Assembly (NCBI GenBank): GCA_032988165.1 | Contig: JANTQF010000235.1 | Coordinates: 1 to 54,081, forward strand | DNA length: 54,081 bases | DNA from: Emmonsiellopsis sp. PD_33 | Lineage: Eukaryota; Ascomycota; Eurotiomycetes; Onygenales; Ajellomycetaceae | Reading direction: 5' to 3' | In this document: positions 20,740-32,044 of the stretch, in pieces | Layout: every line of letters starts with the position of its first letter | How positions within the stretch are numbered: position 1 is the first letter of the stretch | Position numbers and translations under genes: made by a program | The notes under the pieces: model-generated | Seen by the model: the letters and a program-made list of their open reading frames with translations, nothing else | Databases searched by the model: none | Told to the model about the DNA's origin: nothing

Positions 20740-23219
20740 TCACTCCCCAGGAAACTGGGCCTTCAAATTGTCATACTGGCTCTCGGGATACTCCAAGGCA
20801 TTATCCGCCTTCTCCAACTTGCCTCCAACACCTTCAACAAAAGTGCCAATCAAGCTCCCATTCGCCGCATTGCCCCCCTTGGGGTCGCGGTCCCCACTAG
20901 CCTCCCACCACATCCCCCCTCCCAACCCCTGGTCCTGGATGTACTTCGCCTTTTCCTTGGCCATTGGCACGGTATCATACGAAATCATCAACTTCGCCCC
21001 AGCATTATAGCTCCACGACGCTCCGACGCCGTTATTGGCAACAGACTCCATCTTCTCCTCCGCGCCAGACTGCGGGAGCACCTTGTAGTCCCAGATGCCC
21101 ATCTCCCAGCTACCGGCGCCGCCGTTGCCCTGGAATGGGGTACCGGGCCCGTCGGTGTTGGCAAATGCGCGACCATAGAGCGGCATGCCGAGGACTATTT
21201 TTGAGGGAGCTACGCGGCCGACGTTGATGTAGTGGTCGAGCGCGGCCTTGGTAGAGAATGGCGTAGATTTCGGGTTGGAAGTCGAAGGGTTGATGTTGGC
21301 TTGGTGGCCGGCGGTGGTGTCCCAGGAGCCCGAATAGTCGTAGGCCATTAGGTTGTAGAAGTCCAGATATGGGTCCATCTCCGGGAGGCGGAGTTTGCGG
21401 AAGTTCTCGGGGCCTATATGGGGGGGGAGGGGTTAATTGGATTGTTTTAGAGGGGCGGGTAATTTTGGGAGTATACATACCTGCAGGGCAAGCAATGGTT
21501 AGGAGGAACTTCCTTGCTCCCTTCACTCTATCGAGGGCCTGTGTTGGAACGATTAGCGTGGAATATTCCTAGTATATAAAAAATAAGCAGGGAATTGTAA
21601 ATAGCATACCTCTCTTGTTTCTTTAAGCAGCAGCACAAAATTCTGCGCCTCCGTGTCATCTATGGTATCGTTAACGCATATTATAGAGTCGGGAAGGGGC
21701 TCAGGGTGAATCATACCCTTTGGATACTCCCAGTCAATATCGAGGCCTGGAATCACCGCCAAAGTTGCTATTATTAGCTTCTAGAACACACGAAGGCCCA
21801 GAATAACTCCTCTCTTCTCCTTTAGTTCAAAATAATTAAAAAAGAGAGAACATACCATCCATCCCCAAGTCAAGCATAATCTTGACAGCCGTGTCCGCAA
21901 ACTTCTTCCTCCCCGCATCCGTGCTCGCGGGAGCTGGGAAATTAGAAGAGTATGTCCATCCGCCAATAGACAGAAGGACCTTGAGGTTCCGGTTCTTCTT
22001 CTTCAGGAGGAAGAGCTGCTTGACACATCCGTAGGCGTTGTTTCCTTGGTCATTCCAGCTATCGGTGGGGTAATGCTTTTCAACGTCGGACCAGGAATCG
22101 GTTAGGAAGCTGAATGGGGGCTATGTTAGCTATTCAAATTTCAAAGGATATAACTCAAATATGTATATATCGAGGGGGCATATTCTGCAGATGTAATATG
22201 ATGGCTGGGGGAGGAGAAATAGCATACACTTCACCATCGTTGCGAACATTTGCGAAGGCGTAAAGAACGTGGGTCAACTTGTCGATGGGCAGATCCTGGG
22301 GGTTGTACGCCCGAGCGTAGATAGCCTATGTTTCAAACAGTGAGCACAACCCTATGACAGTAAAACATGCTTAATTCAAACAAGCATAATAAAAAATCAG
22401 GGAGTGTAGGCATTGTGTGGCCTCTCCCCTCAACAACAGCTGTTCCACGGAATGCCGTTGTTCCATACGTCGGGTCTGTCTCACACAAGTGTGTATGACA
22501 TTGTAGTTATGATATAGATCGAGCAAGACAAAATAATACCCCTTTTTTTAAAGGTAGCACATGTTTCATGGCATCTTGAGAAACGCAGCCAAAGGGACAG
22601 CAAAACACACAAGGTCCGCACATACCCAGTTGACAAAGTACACGACAGACCTAAACCCCTCTGACATATTTCCCGGCGGCGGTGGTGGTGGTGGCGGAGG
22701 AGGAGGAGGAGGTGGTGATGGTGTTGGACACTCGGGAGGAGGAGGCGGTGGTGCAGGACACTCGGATCGTTGATGATGATGGTATTTGGGTTTATACGAC
22801 GGCGCTGGGTTAATCGAGAAGATGTCGATGTTGGAATCAGCAGCAGCAGAAGTTGTGGCAATTATTATAGCGGGGTTGGCAGCGCCAGGGCTGAACTTGT
22901 TGGTGGGGAACAAAGCTCTTGGTTTCAAGTTTAGACCTGGATGGTTCTTCGGCACCAACAACGCTGTGTAGTAGCCCGCAGAGAAGATGCATGCAGCGAC
23001 GGCCAGCAACACCAGAACCAGAATCCACGGACGGGGTTTTATACATAGTCGAGGATAACGGCGGTTGGCTCCCTCCGTGTCGAACCCGCCCTCTTCTCCG
23101 CGTGGTAATCGTGGCGGGGCTGGGTGCAAATGTGACGACGGGATGTATGCCAGTCCTGCATCCAAATCCGGTTTTCCACACCCCTTTTCTTCGTGCGACG
23201 CCTGGTGATGGGATCCCAT
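20740..23219 (-). CDS. Class V GH18 chitinase with N-terminal membrane anchor and Pro-rich spacer
   Basis: Seven exons read minus: 23,219-22,626, 22,325-22,228, 22,109-21,856, 21,746-21,717, 21,659-21,610, 21,538-21,481, 21,413-20,740. They total 585 aa and all phases match. Residues 1-64 are polar, and 65-89 (WILVLVLLAVAACIFSAGYY...) form one membrane span with no cleavage site, so type II topology is inferred. Residues ~155-182 are mostly proline. The GH18 domain begins at SEGFRSVVYFVNW. The catalytic DxxDxDxE is intact (DGLDIDWEYPK), followed by MAYDYSGSW and ...GGGMWWEASGD. The catalytic half resembles Aspergillus ChiB, which normally starts at an equivalent Met (here residue 185, at 22,667). 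Exon 4 is only 30 nt. Intron 1 (300 nt) is long for this locus. Confidence 0.9.
22674..22720. repeat. GGN-type trinucleotide repeat encoding polyproline
   Basis: GGC/GGT/GGA triplets on the plus strand encode a run of about 14 prolines on the minus strand in exon 1 of the chitinase. The tract is imperfect and likely to vary in length between strains. Confidence 0.85.
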
Positions 23220-25150
23220 GATGTAGAACACGTATATAGCGTGTTTGAACGAGGGAAATGGAGATGCAGCCAGGAAACGAGAGGATCGAAAAACAGAGAA
23301 GACAGCAATCTAGAGAGCGTGTGAGGATCGATGGAGGTGATCAGGCAGGTCAAGAACACTGGCAATCGATCATCCTTCTTGTATTCGCTGCCCCCGTTGC
23401 GAGTTAATGATCGTGGGTTGACGAGGTGTCGTTGTCGTTGTCGTTGCTGTGGTCGTCGTTGTAGTGAAGGGCAACTGCGCCAGGAGGACGTCAAGGGCAC
23501 AGAGTGTTGCACCCGCGGCCATTCTGCCGTGTCTCGGGCTGTTTGTTTTCTCCTTTTGGCGTATTTCATGCTGGCGGGAGTTGATTGAATCATTCTCTCT
23601 ATGTGCAGTCTATGTATGTGAAACAGAATCATTCTACGCCTGCTATATGCGGCACCAACAGGGGCAAGACTACACATCGGCCTAGTGTTATTCTATTGAA
23701 ACAAGTAGAAAGCTGCTAGTAGTTATCCTTTATTCACAAAGTAGAAACCATGGCCACGGAAAAATGATTCTGCTCCGTCTATAGCCTCTGGAATGCCCTG
23801 TCCATATCACTATCCATGCTGGTTTCAACATCAGCATGATAATGGTTATCATGAGCCTCGAACTTACACCCGCCAGCTTTGTCCATCTGATACCAACATC
23901 AAATAGTGAAGAATCCGCAAAAATCCAAAGCTATGCTTATTAGCTTCTGGCTAGGATGTCCTCGAGGCAGCTGCCGACTATGGGTGGCCCGAGAGGGCTA
24001 CCTATATGCTTTAAATCTATATAATAAATGCTATATACATCACCTGGCAAGTTCCAACCACCGGCATACAAGGGTCCCTAGACCTATCTAATGCCATTCT
24101 CTTTCTTGCTAGAAAAAAGAACAGAAGAAGGTATTGATGACCTCCTCTAAACCCTGCTTAGATACGGCTATACCCAGAATCCAGCCCCCAATCCCCGGAT
24201 CCGCAGCCCATTCCTGGTTCATGGATGATCATCCTGACCGATCACATCGCCGTTGCGGATCCCCGCAAGCCACAAGCCACAAAATTTAAAAATATCATGT
24301 TCCAGCTTCCAACTTCCAAGCGCCCGGCTAGTGTAGATCACCAGCCCTGCGCTTGGGTGGCGTGAGGTTGCATGAAAAATACTAACAAGGTTATTATTTT
24401 TCTTTGCTTCCTTGATGAGCACCTGTCCCTCCTAAGAAACAAAATGGAACCTTGAAACTCGTGGTCTTGTTATATACCATGTGTGCACGAGGTAGTTCTG
24501 GGAGGTAATAGTCACAGTGATAGTAATATTCATACTACAGTAGTATAGGAACATGGGGGAGGGTGATCAACAGACCGGGGGTTTAGCGGAGACCCAGGCG
24601 GTATGTCGGGGTGGGGGGATGGCTGGGGTAAGCACATACCTACTAGATGGGAGGTCATGCAGTGTTAATATAAGACGGAGAAAATATATGTATAGTTATA
24701 AGGCATGGAATGGAACCGGCCATGCGGTCGGACGAGCCCGAAGCATGTGCGTGTATTATGATCAATTGTGACAAGCTAACTTATGCAAATTGAGGTGGCA
24801 CAGGAATGGATGGCTTGGAGAATCCTTTGTTTAGCAAGTGAGGTTTGTTTCGATTTGTAAAGGAGCTCGATGGGTTTGGTACATACATAGTTATATGATG
24901 GTGGAGAGATAGTTATGTCTATAAGCTATAGAGCCAAAAAGCACAATGCAATCAATCTATATACTAGATCGAAAAGCTGCCGTAGAATCATCAAAAACGT
25001 CACGTCCAGAACCCAGGTCCCAGCCCGATGCAACCAAATAACGTACAAAAAACAAATCGCAAAAGGTATATACCAAAAACATGAGCCAAGAAAAGTACAA
25101 CTGCTCGCTTGGGCCGTGCATACACCATAAAGAAAAAAAATTAAGCCTAC
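23220..25150. other. Intergenic region, no convincing gene
   Basis: 1.9 kb between the start of the chitinase and the 3' end of the peptide transporter. Overlapping short frames occur near 23,331-23,685 but are low-complexity (CGT/TGT-rich). The stretch 23,906-24,091 looks like a possible transposon relic, without a named motif. The chitinase promoter should lie in 23,220-23,700. Confidence 0.45.
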
Positions 25151-27088
25151 TTAGTTCTTCGACACACTAGATTCTCTCCTCTCCTCCGCCTGCTCTTCCA
25201 ACTCCTCCTCCTCATGGATATCTAGCGCGTTCATCTCCTCCTCCTGGTCATTCAGCTTGCGGAAAGTGAACCAGAAAATGACACCAGAGAGGAACGAGGC
25301 TCCACACAGTCCGACAAACATCCACAGGATGGCTGGGTCATAGGCTGCGGGAATCAGCGCTTCACCGATGGCAGATCCGAACGCGTTGGTCAGGAGATAG
25401 ATCGACTGCACGAAACTCTTCATGGATGGTGGTGCCTTGGTGTATGCATATTCGAGACCGGAGACACTAGCGAAGATCTCGGAAATACCAATGAGCACGT
25501 ATGCGGGTGTCTGGATGCCGATATGCACCTTGTTGCCAAGCGCAACGCCGTCGACGATGGACGCGTCGCAGTGAGGATGCTCATAACACGGGCCAGCGGA
25601 GTAAATGAGGTGTTGGACAATGGCGGCGTACATCATGGCTAGAGAGGCGACGATGAAACCCAAGGTGATACGGGTGATGGGACGGAATGGGATGTGGAGG
25701 CGTTGCAGGACGGGATAGACAAGGCGGTCGAGGATTGGGATGAAGACGATGATGGCGATGGGATCGAAGTTTTGCATAAGATCATTGGGGATTCCGTGGC
25801 CTTCCATTTGACCGGCTGTTGGGTGATTGTTAGCATTCGCATAACTTTTTGAGGGTAAGGAGCGGTTTCCATACCTTGCGAGACGAAGTTTCCGGAGAAT
25901 TGGCCGTAAACAACCCAGTAGATAGGATAGAAGGCAAACACCTGACAGGCAACAAGCGCACGTTTCAGCTCGTCAACGAAATGGTCATCCCATGGCATTT
26001 GCCTCTGGGCACCATGTTCTGACTGGTAGGAAGGCTTGGGAGCATCCATATTTCGGTTCTTAACCATGATCCAGACGGCTCTAAACGCATTCGTGATAAT
26101 CGATCCCGTCGGTGGACGGACAATGTAAAATTTGCGTCCAAGAACCAACACAGCTGTTCCGACGATGAAAACGCCGAACGCAAGGAGGTATGCGGACCAG
26201 AATCCGACATCTCGCTCCATATATGGAGTGGCGAGCAGGGAAAGCGAACCAACGTTGATACAGGCGTAGAAAATCATGTAGATACGCTGAATGGTCAAAG
26301 CTGGATCGATAACGACACGCTCGCCCTTGGCGGTGGTCTTGATAGCCATCTTCTTGCGAGTATATTGATCCGCAATTAGGGGAGCAACATTGGACTTGAT
26401 ACCACCAGTTCCGATACCAACGATGATAATCGATGCAATAAAACCGCCAAGACCAGCGCCGTGCTCGAGTGCGACCGGGATTGACGTTAGAAGCAGGATA
26501 AGGAGGCCGACCAGGTAGACGATACAGAAAACGAAGATAGCCTTGTATTTGCCCAGATATTGGTCCGCAACAATGGCACCGAAGATTGGTGTTACTAGAA
26601 AAAGGGTACTTAGCAAACTTGATGCTGAGATATTAGAGCCTAAAAGGTTGCTTACCGTAACACCAAAATTGGAAGAATGTAACCAGACCTGTGGCACCCT
26701 GGCGGCCCATACCTATCAAAATTGTCAGCACATTCCGGTTTCAAAGACACACGCTTATTGACATACCGAGAGCGCCACGCCCCATGCTCCCATCGTAAGG
26801 TCTTTGGATGTAGTTTTGAAACAATCCATTCATGCCATAGTATGTGAAACGCTCACTCAACTCAACAGCGGCCACAAGCCATGCTGAGAGCGGGAGATTT
26901 TCCGGGATATGTTTCAAAGTTTTCCTCTCGAGTTCCGTGGGCTCCCCTCCCTCAGGAGTATTGAGTCCCAACTCTTTGTCGCTCAAATCAACAACGTCGA
27001 GGGGTCCATTTTCCACCAGGCCCTTCTCATTCTGAGACTCGTCGAGCGTCCCCTGCTGCACTCTGTGGTATTTATAGTTAGAACTCAT
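25151..27088 (-). CDS. Proton-coupled oligopeptide transporter, PTR2/POT family
   Basis: Four exons (27,088-26,767, 26,712-26,656, 26,594-25,875, 25,815-25,151) give 587 aa. Introns are 54, 61 and 59 nt, with GTATGT, GTAAGC and GTATGG donors. After a ~75-residue acidic cytosolic N-terminus come the POT signatures: ELSERFTYYGMNGLFQNYIQ, then FFQFWCYVTPIFGAIVADQYLGKYK, then GIGTGGIKSNVAPLIADQY, and QNFDPIAIIVFIPILD in the second half. About twelve hydrophobic segments fit the family. The C-terminus is acidic (EEEELEEQAEERRE). Members import di- and tripeptides with protons across the plasma membrane. Length fits fungal PTR2. Substrate range is inferred from the family. Confidence 0.95.
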
Positions 27089-27103
27089 TTATCGCCAAAT
27101 ACT

Positions 27104-27123
27104 TGGATGGATGGATGGATGGA
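27104..27123 (+). repeat. (TGGA)5 microsatellite
   Basis: Five TGGA units, about 15 bases upstream of the transporter start codon on the opposite strand, so probably within its 5' leader. Confidence 0.85.
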
Positions 27124-29254
27124 GTTGGGGTCATGTGTGGACCGCGACGTCAAAAATTTAAAGAGATAGAACTCACCGAACTGCGTCCACTTTTTGATCA
27201 GCCATACTTCACACCACGTATGCGTGTACGACTTAAAAAGAGTGTCTTTATGCGTGGCGCACCACGTACCCAGCCAGTGGATATGTATGGGAAAACGAAC
27301 GACAGGAAGCGAAGGTGTTTGAAGAGAAGGAAACAAGGAAAGGAAATGCAGGCGGGGATGGGAGGGATTTTATTCATCCATTATCTCCGCGCTGTGTGGC
27401 CACGGAGGTCTGCCGTGGATCGGAGTACCCCGACCATGGAATCCTAAGGGACGTAACATTCCAAATACCTAAAGGGTATTCCAAATACCTACAGGTAGGA
27501 CTATTTCTACGGGTAAACCACCCGAGTCAGTCAGCGATATTACTAACAACTGCTATCAGAATGGGGCCAGGGGTACCTCGGGTCGAGAGCAGTAACAAAG
27601 GTGCAGCATTCCCCGCCCGCGGATATTACTGATCGCCCCTATCACTGCAGGTGTCAAGACCGAGAATCGCACGACGTGAAAAAATTGTAGTGGAAAATGG
27701 CCACCAAAAATGCAAATCATGGTACCGAATATAGTTTCTCAGCGAAACAAGCAATATTAGTGGCTTGGTGGTCAACTTAGTTCCTAGAGTTTCTTGCCTT
27801 GGTTCGGGTCAATTTTTCTCTGGTTTCGACGACAAGAGCTCAACTCAATGCTGCTTCAACGGCTCAGCCAATCCTTCATTAGTTACAATGCGCACAGGTT
27901 CAACAAAAATGCCGAAAGTTTGCGGCTTCGGAGGCGTTTTTTCCTCTCCAGCCTAGGGACTTAGTCCCAGCAGATGACTTTAAAGTTCGGGATCTTCGGT
28001 CTAGTTGGCTGCTCCAAGACTGCCAAGAAAGCTTCTTCCATCGACATGGATTCTTCGATGTTACATTGTCAGATTTTCGGGGTGGTGGACAATACCCGGC
28101 GGCAAGTCATCGTTCTCGGAAACCACCCTTCGTAAGAATTCTCGCTCGTTTAATTAAGATGCCGACCTCGTAAATATGCCGGATTAGAGCAGCTAACATC
28201 CCCTCGTCCATCTTTCGTGCGTTGAAGCCGTTCGAAGCTGCCAAGCACTCAAAGTTTACGGCGGCAAGAAGGTACAAAAATTTTCAACCCAAAAAATATT
28301 CTAGAAAGATACCGGAAAGCGGGCATTTAAGCGAGAGGGACGGCATCGTCAGCATTCCGGCCGCCTTTCTGGGCCTATCGGGAGGAGTAGGAACCAAACT
28401 ACTGCGAGGGCCTGAGTCGTGTGATTCTTGCGTTTTATTATATTTCCCAGGTCTCATCCGAACCCATCCGCAACGGTGCACATTATTCGGTGTGCTAGCA
28501 TGCTATCCAATCCTTGATCGGTGATTCGCAACTTCCCCGCCGGTAGGCTGGGGGAAAAGAGCGAATACGCTGTATGGCATTGTGAGAGCTGTCAGCCGGC
28601 GTTCATCGTCTCTAATAAGACCATGGAAGTTGTCCGGCCGTCACATCTCCTGTAGCCCGTAGATCACGTCAGTCATCCCGGTGAGATTTTAAAGGGTCGC
28701 AGGGACTCCGGTTGCAACTCCAGACGGAGAGCCCTCACTGGGATTCGGAAATGGACGTCCGCCAAGATCGGCAGTGTACCTTAACGGCTAGTTGGCTAGC
28801 TAATCGATGCAGCCGCCCTCGGGCGGAGATGGCGCCCAAAAATCGTGGAGAAGAAGCCATGGTTTCCCGCATCGAACCACCGGCTCCATGACATGCTAGT
28901 GACTCAGCAGTCTTGTTGTTTTGCTCATCCCAGATAAACTAGACATCCGTGACCTCCGTAAAGGCCAAAAAACATCAGCTGATGAATGATATGAAGAGAA
29001 CCAAGATGCTTCGAATACCAGTTGGTGGTGAGCGATCTGTTCGGATCGTGAGAGCCCTGGTCCCTGGAGGCGGGAGAATTTCCTCCGACATTAGCGTGGA
29101 ATGGCACGTGTCACGCTAGACTGCATTGATGCTAGCGCGAAGCTTACCTTGGAAATTGTCTGCGGCTTCCAAGGTTGGCACCGAACCGAATTTTTTTGCC
29201 CGACGCGTCTACTTCCCCTGAACACGCGCTTCTTGACCAACAAAATAGCACAAC
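27124..29254. other. Intergenic region, no gene seen
   Basis: 2.1 kb between two divergent genes. A 13-bp unit (ATTCCAAATACCT) occurs twice near 27,458-27,492. Short frames such as 28,222-28,524 lack coding character. It contains the promoters of the transporter and the Myb/SANT-like gene. Confidence 0.45.
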
Positions 29255-30433
29255 ATGGATGCTCCAAAGCGCGAAATCGATGCAGAGGCATCATCCCGGC
29301 TTAGCCAGACTTCTGCCTCCCGTTCTCTCCAATCCCATGTCCAGCTCCCACGAACGTTGCCGCCAATTCGAACTGCATCCCCCCAACCCCGAACGCGTGT
29401 ATCATGGTCGCGTCGCATGGAGGAGTCCCTGTTAGAGGCTCTCCTGAAGGCACAACGGGAAGGATATACTTATTTGGAGAGGGGAAGTTTCAGGAAAAAT
29501 AGATGGGATGTGGTCGTTGACGCGGTCCAGGCCACAAGCCCTCATCCAATTGAGAAAATGGCATGCATAAATCGGTGGAAAAGGTTCAAGAAATCATGGA
29601 TTCTCTGGCTGAAACATAAGGATGAAGTTACTGCTGCTGGATGGGAATGGGAGGCAATGCGGGGAACCTTTTCGACCGATCATGCCACCGAATTGGCTTA
29701 TTTTAACGCTCGCCCGGAGATGTGCGAGTTCATGCATGGCGGTCCGCGTTTTGGACCATTGCTTGAGGAAATTTTGGGGAATAAATATATCATGGGGACT
29801 CGATCGCGTACATCTACTTCGACGGTCCCGATAGAAGGAGGGAAAGTGGAGGAGGAAGCCTGTTCAACAGAGTCTATCCAGGATACAAAGATTGAAGAAA
29901 GTCCAAAGGTCGAGGGACGTGAAGCTGATATCCCACTGCCACCATTACCTTCCACGCCTATGGTCAGATCCTCTCTATCCTCATCAGCCCACGCGCCTGA
30001 CGGTGATAATTATGTCGCTGTACGAAAGCGCTCCGCTACACAATCGCCCACCGACAAACGACTAGCAAAAATACCACGAACTCAGACCGCAAAATCAGTA
30101 GTGGAGGAACTACTTGAAGCCGATGACACACCCATTACCCTAGAAACTGTCAAGGCGCGAGTTTTCGCTCCGGGAAAGCTCGCGCACATGAACCGCGGGG
30201 AGGAGACACTATATGCCGTCACAGCTTTCTTGAGAGAGTATAACGATTTGCTTCCGAGCCACTGGAAGAATCAAGAGGGGGATATTCCCTACAAGCTATG
30301 GTCTCCAATGCTGGAGGTTTTCCATAGTACTGCCAATTGTCAAACATATCTTGCCCTCCTTAGTAACGCCCCAAGACGATTAAGAAGAGAGTGGGTGTGT
30401 GATAAATTGGGCCTGCCAGGATGCGAAGGTTGA
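29255..30433 (+). CDS. Myb/SANT-like DNA-binding domain protein
   Basis: An intronless 392-aa frame from ATG 29,255 (after CACAAC). The N-terminal ~45 residues are Ser-rich. Residues ~48-160 form a Myb/SANT-like domain of the type found in fungal and transposon-derived proteins: WSRRMEESLLEALLKAQREG, then RWDVVVDAV, INRWKRFKKSWILWLKHKDE, and WEWEAMRGTFS. It ends with HGGPRFGPLLEEILGNKYIMG. A charged linker, a basic block (VRKRSATQSPTDKRL) and a C-terminal helical domain (EETLYAVTAFLREYNDLLP... to WVCDKLGLPGCEG) follow. Predicted nuclear DNA-binding protein. The lack of introns and this domain class suggest origin from, or co-option by, a mobile element. Target genes are unknown. Confidence 0.85.
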   Translation: MDAPKREIDAEASSRLSQTSASRSLQSHVQLPRTLPPIRTASPQPRTRVSWSRRMEESLLEALLKAQREGYTYLERGSFRKNRWDVVVDAVQATSPHPIEKMACINRWKRFKKSWILWLKHKDEVTAAGWEWEAMRGTFSTDHATELAYFNARPEMCEFMHGGPRFGPLLEEILGNKYIMGTRSRTSTSTVPIEGGKVEEEACSTESIQDTKIEESPKVEGREADIPLPPLPSTPMVRSSLSSSAHAPDGDNYVAVRKRSATQSPTDKRLAKIPRTQTAKSVVEELLEADDTPITLETVKARVFAPGKLAHMNRGEETLYAVTAFLREYNDLLPSHWKNQEGDIPYKLWSPMLEVFHSTANCQTYLALLSNAPRRLRREWVCDKLGLPGCEG

Positions 30434-31355
30434 ACTGAACTTCAATTCTTTTTCATGCGGGGTATATTTGGGGGTTCTGTCTGGCTATGGAGCATACATT
30501 CGAGGCATTCGCATCCGCTTTTAGCTCCATGTCGATTAGTTGGTATTATTTCATACCCTTTTTGTACGTCTTCTCCTTCAGCCTTATTGTATATCCTATA
30601 TAATTTACCCCTTTTTTTAGACCTACAACCTTTCAGTTGACGGTTATTAGGTTCCATGAAACAATGACAGTGGCGGCTAAAATATGCTGACCAGCTGACT
30701 GGTCCGTCGGAGTTTATTCGGAAACTTTGATCCTCAGGGGAAACTGATGATTATTGCTTTTTTAACCTTCCTTGATCGGCCGGTCTTGGCATCGGGCCGA
30801 GATAAACTTTTATCGCGAACCGTCCCTAGTAGAGGCCATATGGTTCACCCCCCAATCATCAATGACACATGCCAGCTCCGCCCTTTGCAGGAGGGCGGAG
30901 AATCTTCACAAATGGTGGCAGTCTGGTAGATTTCAACTGCAAATATCCCACTGATATGAGTTTCTGCGCGATCTACTCACATGAATATATAATCCGTCTA
31001 TTTGCGTTTTATTGGTCCTATTTTCGGTCGTAGATATCCTAGGTACATTCTTAATAGATAGGTCTAGATCTAAGAGCCTATTTAAACATAGTATAAGAAC
31101 TATGAGATATATTCTAGGATTCATAATGAAGTTCCCAGTATGGAAGGATAAAGAGCAAATATGAGACTAACATATTAGGCTGCACAAACCTCGATAGTAG
31201 ACGGCAAGATTTAGTCGAAACCTCAAGTTAGGATGAATTGCCAATAAGAGTTGGCTTTATTGAATATTTAAGAAAAGCCTCATCCTCCTCATCGGAGTCA
31301 AACCCGTCACACCCCGGCCCGACTTTGAACATAAATTTGATCCCGACGGCCCGCC

Positions 31356-31361
31356 GGCTAA
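31356..31361 (+). promoter_or_regulatory. Candidate XlnR/Xyr1 site (distal)
   Basis: GGCTAA, the core bound by the xylanase activator XlnR, about 690 bases upstream of the GH10 ATG. A single hexamer so far out is weak evidence. Confidence 0.25.
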
Positions 31362-31821
31362 TCTCCAAACTTTCCTTTACCAAATTGCTACAGGCCCAAC
31401 CCCGCGCTTATCGTGTAGGTTTCGATATTTAATATAGCAAGTTTCAGGGCCCAGAAGCTAGTAGTTCTATCTATATTATCAGGGCCTCTTAAAATTTTCT
31501 CGAGTTCTAGACGTCGTTTTTAGTGGCAGCCATGCATGGCATACATAGTACGGGTGAACCGGCGGTTTCCCCGGTTCCTCCCAGACTTTCTCTGCAGGAT
31601 ATATTGTTTAGATGCCTTCTGACTCCAGAACTATAATAAATCGTTTCAGTTCAATGTTTGACGTTTCTTTACATCCTCTGCTTTCCTGTAGCCCCTCCCC
31701 CGCTTCCCGTAGGGAACTGCCGAACCGGGTATTTGGAGAATGGGGAAACTAAAAGAGTAGATGAGAATATTGGAGATATTATTATTGGTATAATTCTTCA
31801 TATTTTTCTCGGCTATATGGC

Positions 31822-31846
31822 AGTCACTGATCAGGAATCAGTGACT
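31822..31846. repeat. Perfect 10-bp inverted repeat with 5-bp loop
   Basis: AGTCACTGAT, CAGGA, ATCAGTGACT: both arms are perfectly complementary. It lies about 200 bases upstream of the xylanase ATG. It could be a cruciform/hairpin, a dimeric factor site or the relic of a small transposon. Confidence 0.8.
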
Positions 31847-31907
31847 ATGATAGCCAGACTGTGGTGCTAATTGGAGATAAAACACAACAGGCAAGAATAC
31901 CTCGTTA

Positions 31908-31914
31908 GGCTAAA
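31908..31914 (+). promoter_or_regulatory. Candidate XlnR/Xyr1 site (proximal)
   Basis: GGCTAAA, matching the XlnR consensus GGCTAR, about 135 bases upstream of the GH10 ATG. The position is suitable for xylan-induced activation. Family knowledge supports it; binding is not shown. Confidence 0.45.
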
Positions 31915-32044
31915 ATGAAGTTGACCCCCAACATCTAGAAAGGGACTTTAGATATATAGATAATGGGATCCTCTCGATAATCAAAAAATGCAACCCCATA
32001 TCACCGCCCATTAACACTCTACCGTGCTCGACATACAGATTACC

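Larger units (their letters stand above)
30434..32044. other. Intergenic region upstream of the xylanase
   Basis: 1.6 kb without a gene. AT-rich stretches near 30,950-31,230 and a more GC-rich island at 31,290-31,400 look like transposon relics, but no domain can be read. The xylanase promoter occupies the right part. Confidence 0.45.

Noticed and set aside
22561..22773. Plus-strand glycine-rich ORF
   Set aside because: It is the antisense of the polyproline repeat in chitinase exon 1.
27458..27492. Repeated ATTCCAAATACCT unit as a transposon end
   Set aside because: Only two 13-bp copies, with no element between or beside them.
29698..29955. Minus-strand ORF inside the Myb/SANT-like gene
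   Set aside because: Shadow of a 392-codon gene with a recognisable domain.
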